Source: Streptomyces sp. LUP30 (lineage in GTDB: Bacteria > Actinomycetota > Actinomycetes > Streptomycetales > Streptomycetaceae). Taken from it: a stretch of DNA of 64,000 nucleotides. Of this stretch, positions 35,911 to 45,265 are shown piece after piece. The position numbers and the translations under genes are program-made. Below the pieces are notes generated by a model that had not been told where the DNA came from, searched no databases, and was given only the letters and a program-made list of their open reading frames with translations. Within the stretch, counting starts at the first letter, position 1. Each line of letters opens with the position of its first letter. Where the stretch lies: positions 87,598 through 151,597 of the forward strand of contig NZ_MJAJ01000014.1 of assembly GCF_001746365.1 (NCBI RefSeq), in the 5' to 3' direction.

Positions 35911-36200
35911 CTAGCTGAAGTGCTGTCGTGCTGTTCCAGACCGGGCGTGACGAGGACGTACGCCACGGGTGCCGTGGTGTGGCCTGACCTGGGCGGGGGC
36001 GGGTTCTTGCAGATGGGCGAGGTGGCAGGTGCGGCCGACCTTCAGCAGGACGGTGGTTCTGTCGGCTGCGGCGGGTCCAGTGACGATGAGGGAGGGCCGT
36101 GCGGTGGTCTGCTGGTGGCGGCCGAGGATCATCAGGGTGCGGATCTGGATGGCGAGTTGGCTGATGGCGAGGGTGCGGATGGTGACGACAACGATCGGGC
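35911..36200 (-). pseudogene. AAA/TniB-like ATPase remnant with damaged P-loop
   Basis: Minus-frame residues RPSLIVTGPAAADRTTVLLK and VGRTCHLAHLQ resemble the Walker A region of TniB-like transposition ATPases, where GPAAxGKTT is expected; the Gly-Lys is replaced by Asp-Arg. The frame soon becomes nonsensical. Probably a mobile-element scrap. Confidence 0.35.
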
Positions 36201-36202
36201 GG

Positions 36203-37120
36203 TCAGGAGAGTTCGTGCCGAGTGCCGTTCGCGACGGCGTGGAGCTTGTCGGGGTTGGCCACGTTGTGGATGGTCGAGATGCGGCCTTCCGGGTCGAAAT
36301 CGAAGGTCAGCGTGGCGATCACGCGGTCCGGCCCGCGGAAGACCATGCCCGGGCCGCCGTTGATCGAGGTGAGCTCTGCCCGCATCTGCCCGGGCTCGAT
36401 GCCCTGGTAGGTCACGGTGCCGAGCGCGGCGAACCAACGCGCCACGGTCTCCAGGCCGACGACCGGCTTGAGGGCCTGGCGGACCTTGCCGCCGCCATCG
36501 GTCCACAGCGTGACGTCCGGGGAGAGCAGTTCCATGAGGGTGTTGATGTCGCCGCCCGCCGTCGCCGCGAAGAAACGCTCGGTGACGTCGCGTTGGCGGG
36601 CGCGGTCCGCGGTGAAACGGGGCCGGCGGGCCTGGACGTGCTTGCGGGCGCGGTGCGCGCCCTGCCGGACCGCCGTCTCCGAGCGTTCCACCGCCTGCGC
36701 GATCTCCGCGTAGCTGAAGGCGAAGACCTCCTTCAACACGAAGATCGCGCGCTCCAGAGGGCTCAGCGTCTCCAGGACGACCAGCAGGGCCATGGAGACC
36801 GAGTCCGCCGTGGCGACGCCGTCGGCGGTGTCCGGGCCGGTGAGGATCGGCTCGGGGAGCCATGGCCCGATGTAGGTCTCGCGCTGGTGGCGGGTCGAAC
36901 GAAGTCGCTCCATCGCCAGGTTGGAGACGATCCGGGCCAGGTAGGCCTTGGGGTCGGCGACCTGGGAACGGTCGGCCGACGACCACTTGAGCCAGGCGTC
37001 CTGGACCGCGTCCTCGGCGTCGGTGGCGGTGCCGAGGATGCGGTAGGCGACGGAGAAGAGCAGGGGGCGGAACTGCTGGAAGGCGAGCTGGTCGGGGCCG
37101 ACCTGTTGCGGCTGGGTCAC
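36203..37120 (-). CDS. ECF41-type RNA polymerase sigma factor (SigJ-like)
   Basis: 305 residues from GTG 37120 with AGGAGC upstream. Sigma-70 region 2 (FRPLLFSVAYRILGTATDAE), region 4 (LSPLERAIFVLKEVFAFSYA ... SETAVRQ) and a C-terminal NTF2/SnoaL-like extension carrying the ECF41 hallmarks WTDGGGKV and ANPDKL. In ECF41 factors this extension replaces an anti-sigma factor and controls activity. The GTG start overlaps the stop of the upstream oxidoreductase (GTGA), matching the known ECF41 association with an oxidoreductase or similar partner. Confidence 0.88.
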   Translation of the reverse strand: MTQPQQVGPDQLAFQQFRPLLFSVAYRILGTATDAEDAVQDAWLKWSSADRSQVADPKAYLARIVSNLAMERLRSTRHQRETYIGPWLPEPILTGPDTADGVATADSVSMALLVVLETLSPLERAIFVLKEVFAFSYAEIAQAVERSETAVRQGAHRARKHVQARRPRFTADRARQRDVTERFFAATAGGDINTLMELLSPDVTLWTDGGGKVRQALKPVVGLETVARWFAALGTVTYQGIEPGQMRAELTSINGGPGMVFRGPDRVIATLTFDFDPEGRISTIHNVANPDKLHAVANGTRHELS

Positions 37121-38310
37121 TTGGCGCTCCTGATCCGGGTGTAGCTGCCGCCGCGCGGCCAGAACCCGCCCGAGGCGGGCATCTTCTTCATGCGGGCGAA
37201 GGTCGGCCACGGTGCGGCGGTGACCGTCTCCTTGTACTTCGCGGCCCGCTTGCCGGTCAGCACAATCCGGCGCGGGCTGTCGTCGGGGCGGGTGAACTGC
37301 ACGACGGCGTCGTTCCGGCCCAGGCTGACGGGCGTGTGGTAATAGCCGAAGCGGAAGGGCTTGGGCTCCTTACCGGCCAGCACCCGCAGGATCGAGAGGG
37401 CCGCGTGCACGCCGGTGGGCATGCCGCCCTGGCAGGTCCCGTGCATCACGCCGAAGCCCTGGCGGATCGCCGCCGCGTCGCCCACGGCGTAGACACCCGG
37501 GTGGGAGACCGAGCGCAGCGCGCTGTCGGTGACCACCCGGCCGCGATCGTCGACGGTCAGGCCGGCGGCGTCGGCCAGCGGCGAGACACGGGTGCCGCTG
37601 GTCCACAGCACCGCGGCCGCCGGGACGCTGGAGCCGTCCGCGAGCTCGACGCTGTCCGGCAGCACCTTGACCACCTCGACGCGGCTGCGCACCTGCACGC
37701 CGAGCCGGGCGAGCGCCGAATCCAGGTAGGCCTTGGCCTTCGGGTGCATGCTCGCGCCCGGCTCCCGCCGGCCCAGCAGCACCACCTGGAGCTCTGGATG
37801 CCGCTCGGCGATCTCCGCGGCGGCCTCGACACCGGTGAGGCCGCTGCCGCCGACCACGACGGTCCCGCCGTCGAGCCGGGTCAGCCGGTCGGCGAGGAGG
37901 GCGGCGTCCTCCGGGCTGTTCAGGGTGTAGGCGTGGTCGTCCACGCCGGGGACGGCAACGGTGTCCGCGATGCTGCCCAGGCCGTAGACCAGGGTGTCGT
38001 AGTGCAGGACCCGGTCGTCGTCGATCCGGACGGTCTTCGCCTCGGCGTCCACGGCGGTGACCCAGCCGCGGACGAAGCCGGCCCCGGTGCCGTCCAGCAG
38101 CTCCGGGATGTTCATCTCGGCCGTCTCTTGGCCGGTGGCGGTCATGTGGAGTCGGAGCCGCTCGGTGAAGGTGTCGTAGGGGTTGGCCAGCGTCACTCGC
38201 AGGTTCCCACGCTTCCTGGTGCGAGCCGCGAGCTGGATCGCGGCCGAGAGCCCGGCGTAGCCGGCGCCCAGGACCAGGACCTCGTGCTGCTGTGCTGCTG
38301 TCGCGTTCAT
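37117..38310 (-). CDS. FAD-dependent NAD(P)H oxidoreductase (NDH-2-like)
   Basis: 397 residues from ATG 38310 (ATG 38328 is in frame). An N-terminal FAD-binding Rossmann motif (VLVLGAGYAGLSAAIQLAA), a second nucleotide-binding fold (GGTVVVGGSGLTGVEAAAEI) and the C-terminal FAD motif HPGVYAVGDAAAI are clear. It resembles type II NADH dehydrogenases and FSP1-like reductases but without an obvious membrane helix. It is translationally coupled to the ECF41 sigma gene, so it is probably part of the same redox-response module. Confidence 0.85.
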   Translation of the reverse strand: MNATAAQQHEVLVLGAGYAGLSAAIQLAARTRKRGNLRVTLANPYDTFTERLRLHMTATGQETAEMNIPELLDGTGAGFVRGWVTAVDAEAKTVRIDDDRVLHYDTLVYGLGSIADTVAVPGVDDHAYTLNSPEDAALLADRLTRLDGGTVVVGGSGLTGVEAAAEIAERHPELQVVLLGRREPGASMHPKAKAYLDSALARLGVQVRSRVEVVKVLPDSVELADGSSVPAAAVLWTSGTRVSPLADAAGLTVDDRGRVVTDSALRSVSHPGVYAVGDAAAIRQGFGVMHGTCQGGMPTGVHAALSILRVLAGKEPKPFRFGYYHTPVSLGRNDAVVQFTRPDDSPRRIVLTGKRAAKYKETVTAAPWPTFARMKKMPASGGFWPRGGSYTRIRSAK

Positions 38311-38585
38311 CTCTCTGCTGCCTCTCATGTCGGTCGTTCCCGCCGTTCGGACGACCACGAGACGCAAGCTGCCTTTCCGTTCGTGACATGGGGTCGATGT
38401 GGCGCGCGTCACATCACGAAGAGAGAGGGCGGGCGATGGCGGCATCAGCCCCCACCCCGAGCGCCGCGGCGCGCAGCATTCAACCATGATCAAACTGGCT
38501 CCGCACGGGAACTGACGGAACAACAGGAGCAGCAGGGCAGCGGCAGGGCCTGGTGCTTCCACACCACCCGCGAGCACGACCGCCT

Positions 38586-39020
38586 CTACATCACCCCGAC
38601 CAGCGGAACTGCGCCTAGCATGTTCCACGCGCGCAGCTGCGGGTCGCCCGATTCGGCGGCGGCCCGGACGGCGGTGGCGAACCAGGCGCGTGACTCCCGG
38701 CGGCTGCCCAGGTCGTGCGGGACGGTCGCGGTCATCCCGGCCATCCGCCTGGCCGTCCGGCACAACCTGGCCCTCACCGGTGCGGGCTGCGGGACCGTGA
38801 GGAGCGGGCGCAGGGTCGTGAAGTCGGTGACCAGGTCGGCCAGGACGCGGGTGGGTTCCCGACCGTGGTAGCCGTACCCGTAGCTCTCGGCAGCGGCCTC
38901 GAGGTCGGCCAAATCCTAGGGAACGTCGGGGGAGAGGGTCTGGTCGAGGTCGGTCCGGGCGGCGGTGAGCGCGGCGATCGCTGGTGCGGTGAGGCCGGCG
39001 GCCAGCGCGCCGGCGGCCAC
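38586..39020 (-). pseudogene. XRE regulator with TPR-like region, remnant
   Basis: Minus-frame residues ADLEAAAESYGYGYHGREPT, RVLADLVTDFTTLRPLL, MAGMTATVPHDLGSRRESRA and WFATAVRAAAESGDPQLRAW match the middle of Streptomyces XRE-type regulators with TPR-like C-termini. An in-frame stop (TAG, 38918-38920) and missing ends show it is dead. It meets an IS5 transposase remnant at about 39020. Confidence 0.55.
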
Positions 39021-39645
39021 TGGAGGACCGGGTGTTGCTAGTGGCGACGTACTGGCGCACGAACCTCACGTTGCGGCAGGTGGCGCCTTTGTTCGGGTCT
39101 CGAAGTCGGCGGCCGACCGCATCCTGGACCACCTGGCGCCCTTGCTGGCCATCTCGCCAGCGCGTCGGCCGCGCAAGGACACCGTCTACATCGTCGACGG
39201 CACCCTGGTGCCCACCCGCGACCGCAGCATCGCCGCCTCGAGCAAGAACTATCGGTACTCGACCAACCTGCAGGTCGTCGTCGACGCCAGCAACCGCCTG
39301 GTGGTGACGATCGGCCTGCCATTGCCCGGCAGCCGCAACGATTGCCGGGCGTTTACGGAGTCCGGCGTCGACCGGGCCTGCCGCGGTGCACCGACCATCG
39401 CCGACGGAGGCTACCAAGGCACCGGCCTGCTCATCCCGCACCGCAAACGACGAGGCCAGACGCACCTCAGCCCGCAGCAGGAAGGGGAAAACGCCGTCCA
39501 CCGCCGGGCGCGAGCGCGCGTGGAACACGCCCTGTCACGGTTGAAGAACTGGAGGATCCTGCGGGACTGCCGGCTCAAGGGCAACGGCGTGCACCAAGCC
39601 ATGCTCGGCATCGCCAGGCTCCACAACCTGGCCCTCACCGGATAA
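39020..39645 (+). mobile_element. IS5-family (DDE_Tnp_4) transposase, frameshifted
   Basis: N-terminal HTH residues (LLVATYWRTNLTLRQVAPLF) lie in one frame to about 39095 and continue in the next as SKSAADRILDHLAPLLA, indicating a 1-bp loss. The catalytic region is otherwise intact: VYIVDGTLVPTRDR, PTIADGGYQGTGLL, and RVEHALSRLKNWRILRDC. A programmed frameshift cannot be excluded, but the 5' end also looks truncated and no inverted repeats were found. Confidence 0.65.
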
Positions 39646-40139
39646 CTCACACCCCATACAGGACAACCTCTAGCCCGTGCGCGCGCCGACAGATCCGGCG
39701 ACCCCTTCGCGTCGGAGCACTTGGGCCACTTTCGCCGAGAGACTGGCCGCATGGATCCTCTCCACGCTGCGAGGGGGTTGACAGTTCCACAGCCGCAACC
39801 TCGCGTGGGGAACCGGCGGTAAGGAGGAGCGCTTCCGCCACCCCTACCGCGACGATTGACTCGCCGAGTGGCTGCCGCGCGACTCCGCGCCGCTGGCGAG
39901 AAGGTGTGGCAGGTGCACGTCCTGGTCGACAACTGCTGCGGAGACTCCGCCGTACGGGCAGCGGAGAGCCTGAACCGGCTGCTCGGCCACCGGCAATCAC
40001 CGAAGCCGTGGGCCCTCCTCCCGAGCCTGTCCGGACTTGTACGGCTGGCCGGGAACCCCTATGAGAGGCGGTCCCGGAAAGTAGAATCCCGCCCATGCCT
40101 GACCACGCCGGCGCCCGCGATGACAAGCACGGAGAAGCG
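39646..40139. other. No supported gene; promoter region of the kinase-like/CHAT operon
   Basis: About 490 bp between the IS5 remnant and the kinase-like gene. No frame has a good start or known family. The 3' end holds GGAGAAG, the ribosome site for ATG 40140. Confidence 0.4.
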
Positions 40140-42023
40140 ATGGAAGAGGGAATCGTCGGAGACGCGCTCGCGGCAGGGCTCGATGCGTCGGCCGTCGAAG
40201 CGCTCACCGAGATGGCGGCGCTGCACAAGCGGGACTACGAGCTCGACCGGTGGCTGGTGAACGGCCGGAGCCGGGCCCCCGTGGCGATCGTCCTCGAGAC
40301 GGACCATCGGACCCTGAGCACGCGACGTCTGTTGCTCAAGGTCCCCATCACCGACGACACGACGACCCGGCTCACAGCGACGGAGTACGCCCGGCATCGC
40401 GACGCCTACGCCGAGGCGCCGGACTTCGCCAAAGAGCACCTGACCAAGCTCGAAGGGGACCCGATTCGGCTGGGCAAGGGCCGCTTCATGACCCTCCAGG
40501 AGATCGCGGGCGACGACATCGAGAGCGTCGAAGTGCTGACGGTGCTGCTGAACTCGATGCTCGGGATACCGGCCGGGGACACCACCGAGATCCCCTGTAC
40601 ATCAACGGACTTCGCAGAGATCTGCGGCGCGGTCGTCAGCGGGGTGCTCCAACCGTGGAACGGTCGTCCTCGCAAGGCGCGACAGGCGTTCACGGTGGCG
40701 GAATTCCTGGGCCTGCACATTCAGGACCAGTTGGAACCCGGCGGCCGGTTGCACGCCTTGTCCATGGAGCACCGCACGGACCGTATCGAGATCGCTGGCG
40801 AGCGGCGCCCACTGGTCAACCCCTTCGCGCTGGCCAGAGGCGCGCTCTTCGGCGATCGGCGGATCGTGCGCGGTCTGGTCGGACGCACGCACGGCGATCT
40901 GCACACCGACAACGTCCTCGTTCGCGTCGATCCGGCCATCGACGCCGAGAAGTTCCACCTCATCGACCTCGCGCTCTACGAGCCCGACGGCCCCGTGACC
41001 CGCGATCCGGCGCACCTGCTGCTCTACGTCCTCGCCCGTCGCATGGACACGCTGTCCGCCCCGCAGCGGGAGGCCTTACTGGACTATGTGATCGCACCGG
41101 ACGAGGCGCACGCCGGACGGCTCCCGGGCTGGCTGGTCGAGGTGATCACCAGTATGGACCGTGCGTTCCTCGGCTGGTTGGAGGGCTCCGGCCTCCAACC
41201 GGAATGGCGGCGGGAACGGCTGCTGTCCCTGGCCGGGTGCGCGATGCTGTTTCTCGGGCGCAAATCCACCGACAGGGCGGATCACCCCTGGTTCCTCCGG
41301 CTCGCCGCCCGGGCGGCCGACCGGTTCGTCGGTATGCCGGGCCTTCCCGCCCCCGATCCGGAATCGGCCCCGCCGGTCGCCGTGACTCCGCCCGCCTGGC
41401 GCACGCTGCCCGAACCCCTCCCGGTGGCCTGGATCCCCGATCTCGTGCGGCCACGCACGGCCGCGCGCACGGCCGTCGAACTGCACCTGATCCCCCACCC
41501 GCCCGTCGAGCGGCTGGCCGTGACCCGTTGGGAAGCGTTGAAGGAGGGTCTCGTGGCGGCGGGCCGCGAGGCCCGGTTGTTCACGGAGGACGAGGAGGTC
41601 CGGCAGGAGGGTCCGGCCGCAGCCGTCGGATCCTCGGGCGCGGGGCTGGCCGTGACCCGCAGCGGGCAGCGTTCGGCCTGGACCGCGCTGCCACACGACG
41701 ATTCGGGCGCGATCCTCGATCGGGCCGACCTGGCGATACGGCTGCGCAGACTGCTGGACGCCCTGCTGCGCGTACCGGCACCCGCACCCGAAGGATTCGG
41801 GATCGCCCTGGGCGTCGAGACCGGGGGTCTCGTCGTCTCCGAGGGCCCGGCGCATGCCGTGCCGCACGAGACGGTCAGATCCCGCAGCTCGGCCGGTCCG
41901 CTGAGGCTGCCCGCCGACGGTGTCCTGGCCCGGCACGAACTGGTGCGTCGGGGGAGCGCGGTGGCCGACGAACTGGTCGAGAGGCTTCTCTTCACCTTCA
42001 GGCAGGGGAGGGTCGAGCGGTGA
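40140..42023 (+). CDS. Kinase-like (APH/TCAD9-like) protein coupled to CHAT protease
   Basis: 627 residues from ATG 40140 (GGAGAAG upstream; ATG 40095 in frame). The first 400 or so form a kinase-like fold: YELDRWLVNGRSRAPVAIVL, a candidate N-lobe Lys in RRLLLKVP, the catalytic-loop motif RTHGDLHTDNVLVRVD (about 250), and HLIDLALYEPDGPVTRDPAH for metal binding. The remaining 220 residues are unassigned. The same module is fused to NB-ARC at 59445-61712. I think it corresponds to the ternary-complex-associated domain 9 described from conflict systems, but that is from memory. Codon 41076 is TTA. It overlaps the CHAT gene by 4 bp (GTGA). Confidence 0.65.
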   Translation: MEEGIVGDALAAGLDASAVEALTEMAALHKRDYELDRWLVNGRSRAPVAIVLETDHRTLSTRRLLLKVPITDDTTTRLTATEYARHRDAYAEAPDFAKEHLTKLEGDPIRLGKGRFMTLQEIAGDDIESVEVLTVLLNSMLGIPAGDTTEIPCTSTDFAEICGAVVSGVLQPWNGRPRKARQAFTVAEFLGLHIQDQLEPGGRLHALSMEHRTDRIEIAGERRPLVNPFALARGALFGDRRIVRGLVGRTHGDLHTDNVLVRVDPAIDAEKFHLIDLALYEPDGPVTRDPAHLLLYVLARRMDTLSAPQREALLDYVIAPDEAHAGRLPGWLVEVITSMDRAFLGWLEGSGLQPEWRRERLLSLAGCAMLFLGRKSTDRADHPWFLRLAARAADRFVGMPGLPAPDPESAPPVAVTPPAWRTLPEPLPVAWIPDLVRPRTAARTAVELHLIPHPPVERLAVTRWEALKEGLVAAGREARLFTEDEEVRQEGPAAAVGSSGAGLAVTRSGQRSAWTALPHDDSGAILDRADLAIRLRRLLDALLRVPAPAPEGFGIALGVETGGLVVSEGPAHAVPHETVRSRSSAGPLRLPADGVLARHELVRRGSAVADELVERLLFTFRQGRVER

Positions 42024-44608
42024 ACGCCGGCTACGAGAGCGACATCGCCGACCATCCCGCTTCCCGAGTCCTGTACACCGCCTGGGTCGCCGAGGACAGG
42101 AGCGAGCGGACAGCCCTTGTCGAGGGGCTCGAACCCCCCGGAGCGGTGGCGCTCCGCAGCCGATACCGGCATCTACGGGACCCCGAAGCGTCTCCCGGAC
42201 CCTGCGATCGCGGACTGTCGTTCGCCGACTGGAAGGCGAGCGTCTCCCTGGACGACCAGGGGGACATGGCCGTGCGAGCCAACGACTCCGTTGCGGCCAC
42301 CAGGATCTTCACCGAGCTGCTCGGTCACGAGACCTCGGCGTCGCTGCGGGTCGTCACGGTGAACGCCCGAGTGGGGCTGGGCGACGTCGCGTTCGCCGTG
42401 GGCGACATCGAGAGTGCGGCACGCGAGTACGAGGCGGCCTTGGAGATCGCGAACACCGACGGCTACCGGTTCGGTCGGCTCCGCGCCCTGGTCCATCTCG
42501 GGCACGTCACGCTGATGGCACACTCCGCCGGGACCGCCCGCACCAGGTTCGAGGAGGCGTCGGAGCTGGCGAACGCCCTGGGCGATCCGCTCTACGCGGC
42601 GAACTGCGCACTCGGGATCTCCGAATGCGCCGAGCGCCTCGACAACCTCGAAGCATCGGTCGCGCACGCCCTGCGCGCATATGCGATGTTCACGGAGGTT
42701 CGTTCCCCGATCGGCGAGGGCAACGCGGCCCTGCGCGCCGCGGTCGTCCTGCACCGCCTGAAACGCCGCCCGGAGGCCGGGACATGGTACAAGCGGGCAC
42801 ACGAGGCCTACACGGCCGCGGGCAATCCGATGGGACTCACCAATGCGTTGAGCGGTCTCGGCGACGTGCACCTGGACGCCTACGAGATCGACGACGCCGA
42901 GCGCCGCTATCAGGAGAGCCTGAACGCCGCCGAATCGGCCGGCCTGCGACTGAGCCGGGCGCACGCGCTCCAGGATCTCGCCCGGGTCTCCAGGGCACGC
43001 GCCGACTGGAAGGACGCGGTCGTCCGCTTCCGGACCGCCCTCGCGGCCTACCGCGATCTCGACGACATCCTGGGAGTGAGCAAGGCCTACCACCGTCTCG
43101 CCGAGGCCTATGAGGAACTGGGCAGGGGCGATGACGTGCTGAGCGCGTGCATGGATGCGCTCGTAGCCGTCGAGGAGTACCGGGCGACGCACAGCGACGA
43201 CCGCTCCCAGCGCGAGTACCGCGACAGGTTCCGAGGCGTCTACGCCGGGGCGCTCGACGCCGCCACCCGGCACGGCTCGCCGGCCGCTTTCGCGGTCGCG
43301 GCCGACTGCCTCGCGGGGCGGAGGCTCGCGGGGCTCTTCGAGGAGGCGGCCCGGGCGACGACGGCCTCCGCCGAGCTGAACCTGCTCCAGGAGCTGCTCG
43401 TCCGTGCCGATCAGAGACTCATCGGGCATCGGCGCGGCGCCGCCGGCCGGACATCGGACGGTGAGGCGCCGTCGGCGCGCAGGGAGCGGATCGTCAGGCT
43501 GCTGGGTGCCGTCGGGGTCAGGCACGGGCTGGTTCCCCAGGCGGAGGCATCGCTCGAGGACCTGCTGGCCACGGTCTACCTTCCGCCGCGGGACGAGGGA
43601 GACGCCCTGCTCGACGCGCTCCCGCGCGGCTGCCACACGGTGCAGACGCTCCTGGACCCGAGGGATCGTCGTCTTCTCCGCTGGCTCTGGCGCGAGCCGG
43701 ACGGCACCTGCCACCTCGGCGTCACGGAACTGGCCGACAGCACCGTCGAGATGCTGGAGCTCCTGGGCGGTGACGGCGACGAGCGGGCCGACCTCAGGCT
43801 CGATGACCTCGCCTCTCTGCGCGACATGATCCCCGCACCGGTGGACGAGATGCTGACCGGGCAATCAGGTGCCCGGCTGGTCCTCATCCCGGTGGGGGAA
43901 CTGTGGCTCGTGCCCTGGGGCGCTGTTCCCCTGTCGGACGGCCGGGTCCTCGGCGAAGGCGCGGCCTATGTGCTCTGCCCCTCTCTGACAGTGCAGAGGC
44001 AACTCGCGGCACGGGGAAAGCCGTCCACCCCGGCCGGAGCCCGTCAGGTGGACCTGTGGCGCAGCCCGTTCGTCCGTCACCACCGGCTCTCGGCCTTCCA
44101 GAACGATTCCCACTGGGACGTGACGGTGCTGAGCACCCCGGCGCAGGCCAAGCAACGACTGAGGTCGGGCGGACAGGCCATGGTGGTGGCCGGCCATGGA
44201 CGCCCGACACCGGGCCTCGGGCACTATCTGGAACTCGACCAGGACGAGTGGCTGCTGCCGGTCGACCTGGTGGGCGCACGCTCCCCCGATCTGCTCGTGT
44301 TCATCGCCTGCTGGGCCGGTGCCATACCGGGGCACGGCCCGACGGACCCGCTCAGCCTCGCCACACTGGCACTCGCCGCGGGTTCGTCCGAGATCATGGC
44401 GACGGTCGGTGAGCTGGCCGACTCGGTCCCCGCCTCGCTCTACGTGGAGCGCGTGCTGGACACGACGACCGGGGCGGCGCTGCCGGACGCCCTTCTGGCG
44501 GCCACCCGTTGGATGCTCTCTCAGGAGGGCGCCCGATCGGAGCGGGTCCACCACTGGGCGCCGGTGGTACCGCTCGGCACCTTCTATCCGGCCCCGTCGA
44601 TGGCGTAG
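42020..44608 (+). CDS. TPR-CHAT caspase-like protease
   Basis: 862 residues from GTG 42020. A short N-terminal region precedes an array of TPR-like helices (about 80-470; AAREYEAALEIANTDGYRFG, WYKRAHEAYTAAGNPMGLTN, DAERRYQESLNAAESAGLRL). The C-terminal CHAT domain (about 590-862) has the catalytic His in AMVVAGHGRP (near 724) and the catalytic Cys in LLVFIACWAGAIPGHGPTDP (near 762). CHAT domains are cysteine proteases of the caspase-HetF clade and act as effectors in bacterial immunity and cell death. Only the part after GTG 42020 is coding; the upstream open frame is a shadow of the previous gene. Confidence 0.85.
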   Translation: MNAGYESDIADHPASRVLYTAWVAEDRSERTALVEGLEPPGAVALRSRYRHLRDPEASPGPCDRGLSFADWKASVSLDDQGDMAVRANDSVAATRIFTELLGHETSASLRVVTVNARVGLGDVAFAVGDIESAAREYEAALEIANTDGYRFGRLRALVHLGHVTLMAHSAGTARTRFEEASELANALGDPLYAANCALGISECAERLDNLEASVAHALRAYAMFTEVRSPIGEGNAALRAAVVLHRLKRRPEAGTWYKRAHEAYTAAGNPMGLTNALSGLGDVHLDAYEIDDAERRYQESLNAAESAGLRLSRAHALQDLARVSRARADWKDAVVRFRTALAAYRDLDDILGVSKAYHRLAEAYEELGRGDDVLSACMDALVAVEEYRATHSDDRSQREYRDRFRGVYAGALDAATRHGSPAAFAVAADCLAGRRLAGLFEEAARATTASAELNLLQELLVRADQRLIGHRRGAAGRTSDGEAPSARRERIVRLLGAVGVRHGLVPQAEASLEDLLATVYLPPRDEGDALLDALPRGCHTVQTLLDPRDRRLLRWLWREPDGTCHLGVTELADSTVEMLELLGGDGDERADLRLDDLASLRDMIPAPVDEMLTGQSGARLVLIPVGELWLVPWGAVPLSDGRVLGEGAAYVLCPSLTVQRQLAARGKPSTPAGARQVDLWRSPFVRHHRLSAFQNDSHWDVTVLSTPAQAKQRLRSGGQAMVVAGHGRPTPGLGHYLELDQDEWLLPVDLVGARSPDLLVFIACWAGAIPGHGPTDPLSLATLALAAGSSEIMATVGELADSVPASLYVERVLDTTTGAALPDALLAATRWMLSQEGARSERVHHWAPVVPLGTFYPAPSMA

Positions 44609-45177
44609 GAACCGGTGGCCAGGTCCAGGCTGAACCGCAGGGGCCGCTCGGGTTCGGCCTGTCTGCGGGTGCTGACACCGAACTGCCGATGCGTGAAGGT
44701 GACCGAGGCGTCGATCGTCCCCGTGACCAGGGTGGGACGAAGCGGCGCCTCCAGTACGGCGGCGGCGAGCTGAGCGGACGGCGCGAAGCCCGCTCCGTCC
44801 TGCCGCCCGGAGAGTACACAACTCAGCTGATTGCGGCCCACACCGAAGGTACGGACCTCGACGGTTTCGTCGGAGGAGGTGCAGGAGACCGTCACGGCCC
44901 GCACATCACAGTCGAAGCTCAGCCGCACCATGGCCTTGACGTATCGCTGCCCGCTCTTGAGCTCTTCGAGGTCGAACGGCAGATGAAGGGCGGTGAAGCG
45001 ACGCTTCCGCAGATCGGGACGGCGGGTGACCGGCTCGGGCAGCTCGTCGTCGCCGATCGGCCCGACGGTCGGGTGACCGAAGGCGACCCCCGCTTCCCTG
45101 AAGAAGCGGCTGTCGCTGCCCAGGACGGGCTCTTCCACGAACAGGTCGAGTACGGCCGCCGCCGCTGTGCCGGGCAA
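44584..45177 (-). CDS. Hypothetical protein convergent with the CHAT gene
   Basis: 197 residues from TTG 45177, supported by AAAGAGGAGA upstream; an ATG at 45231 would lengthen it. Contains VLDLFVEEPVLGSDSRFF, FDLEELKSGQRYVKAMVRLS and a beta-rich remainder (SFDCDVRAVTV, VRTFGVGRNQLSCVL). No family recognised. It overlaps the CHAT gene tail to tail by 25 bp. Possibly an accessory or modulating protein of that locus; that is inference from proximity only. Confidence 0.6.
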   Translation of the reverse strand: MPGTAAAAVLDLFVEEPVLGSDSRFFREAGVAFGHPTVGPIGDDELPEPVTRRPDLRKRRFTALHLPFDLEELKSGQRYVKAMVRLSFDCDVRAVTVSCTSSDETVEVRTFGVGRNQLSCVLSGRQDGAGFAPSAQLAAAVLEAPLRPTLVTGTIDASVTFTHRQFGVSTRRQAEPERPLRFSLDLATGSYAIDGAG

Positions 45178-45265
45178 TGAGGCTTCTCCTCTTTCCTGCC
45201 GAGGATCCCCGCCAGGGGCTGAGGGCCCCATTATGTCGGTCACTCGACCGGGGAGCGGCCGATCG

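Noticed and set aside
40250..42019. Upstream extension of the CHAT gene frame
   Set aside because: It runs through the kinase-like gene in another frame and reads as Arg/Pro-rich non-protein; the true start is GTG 42020 in the GTGA overlap.
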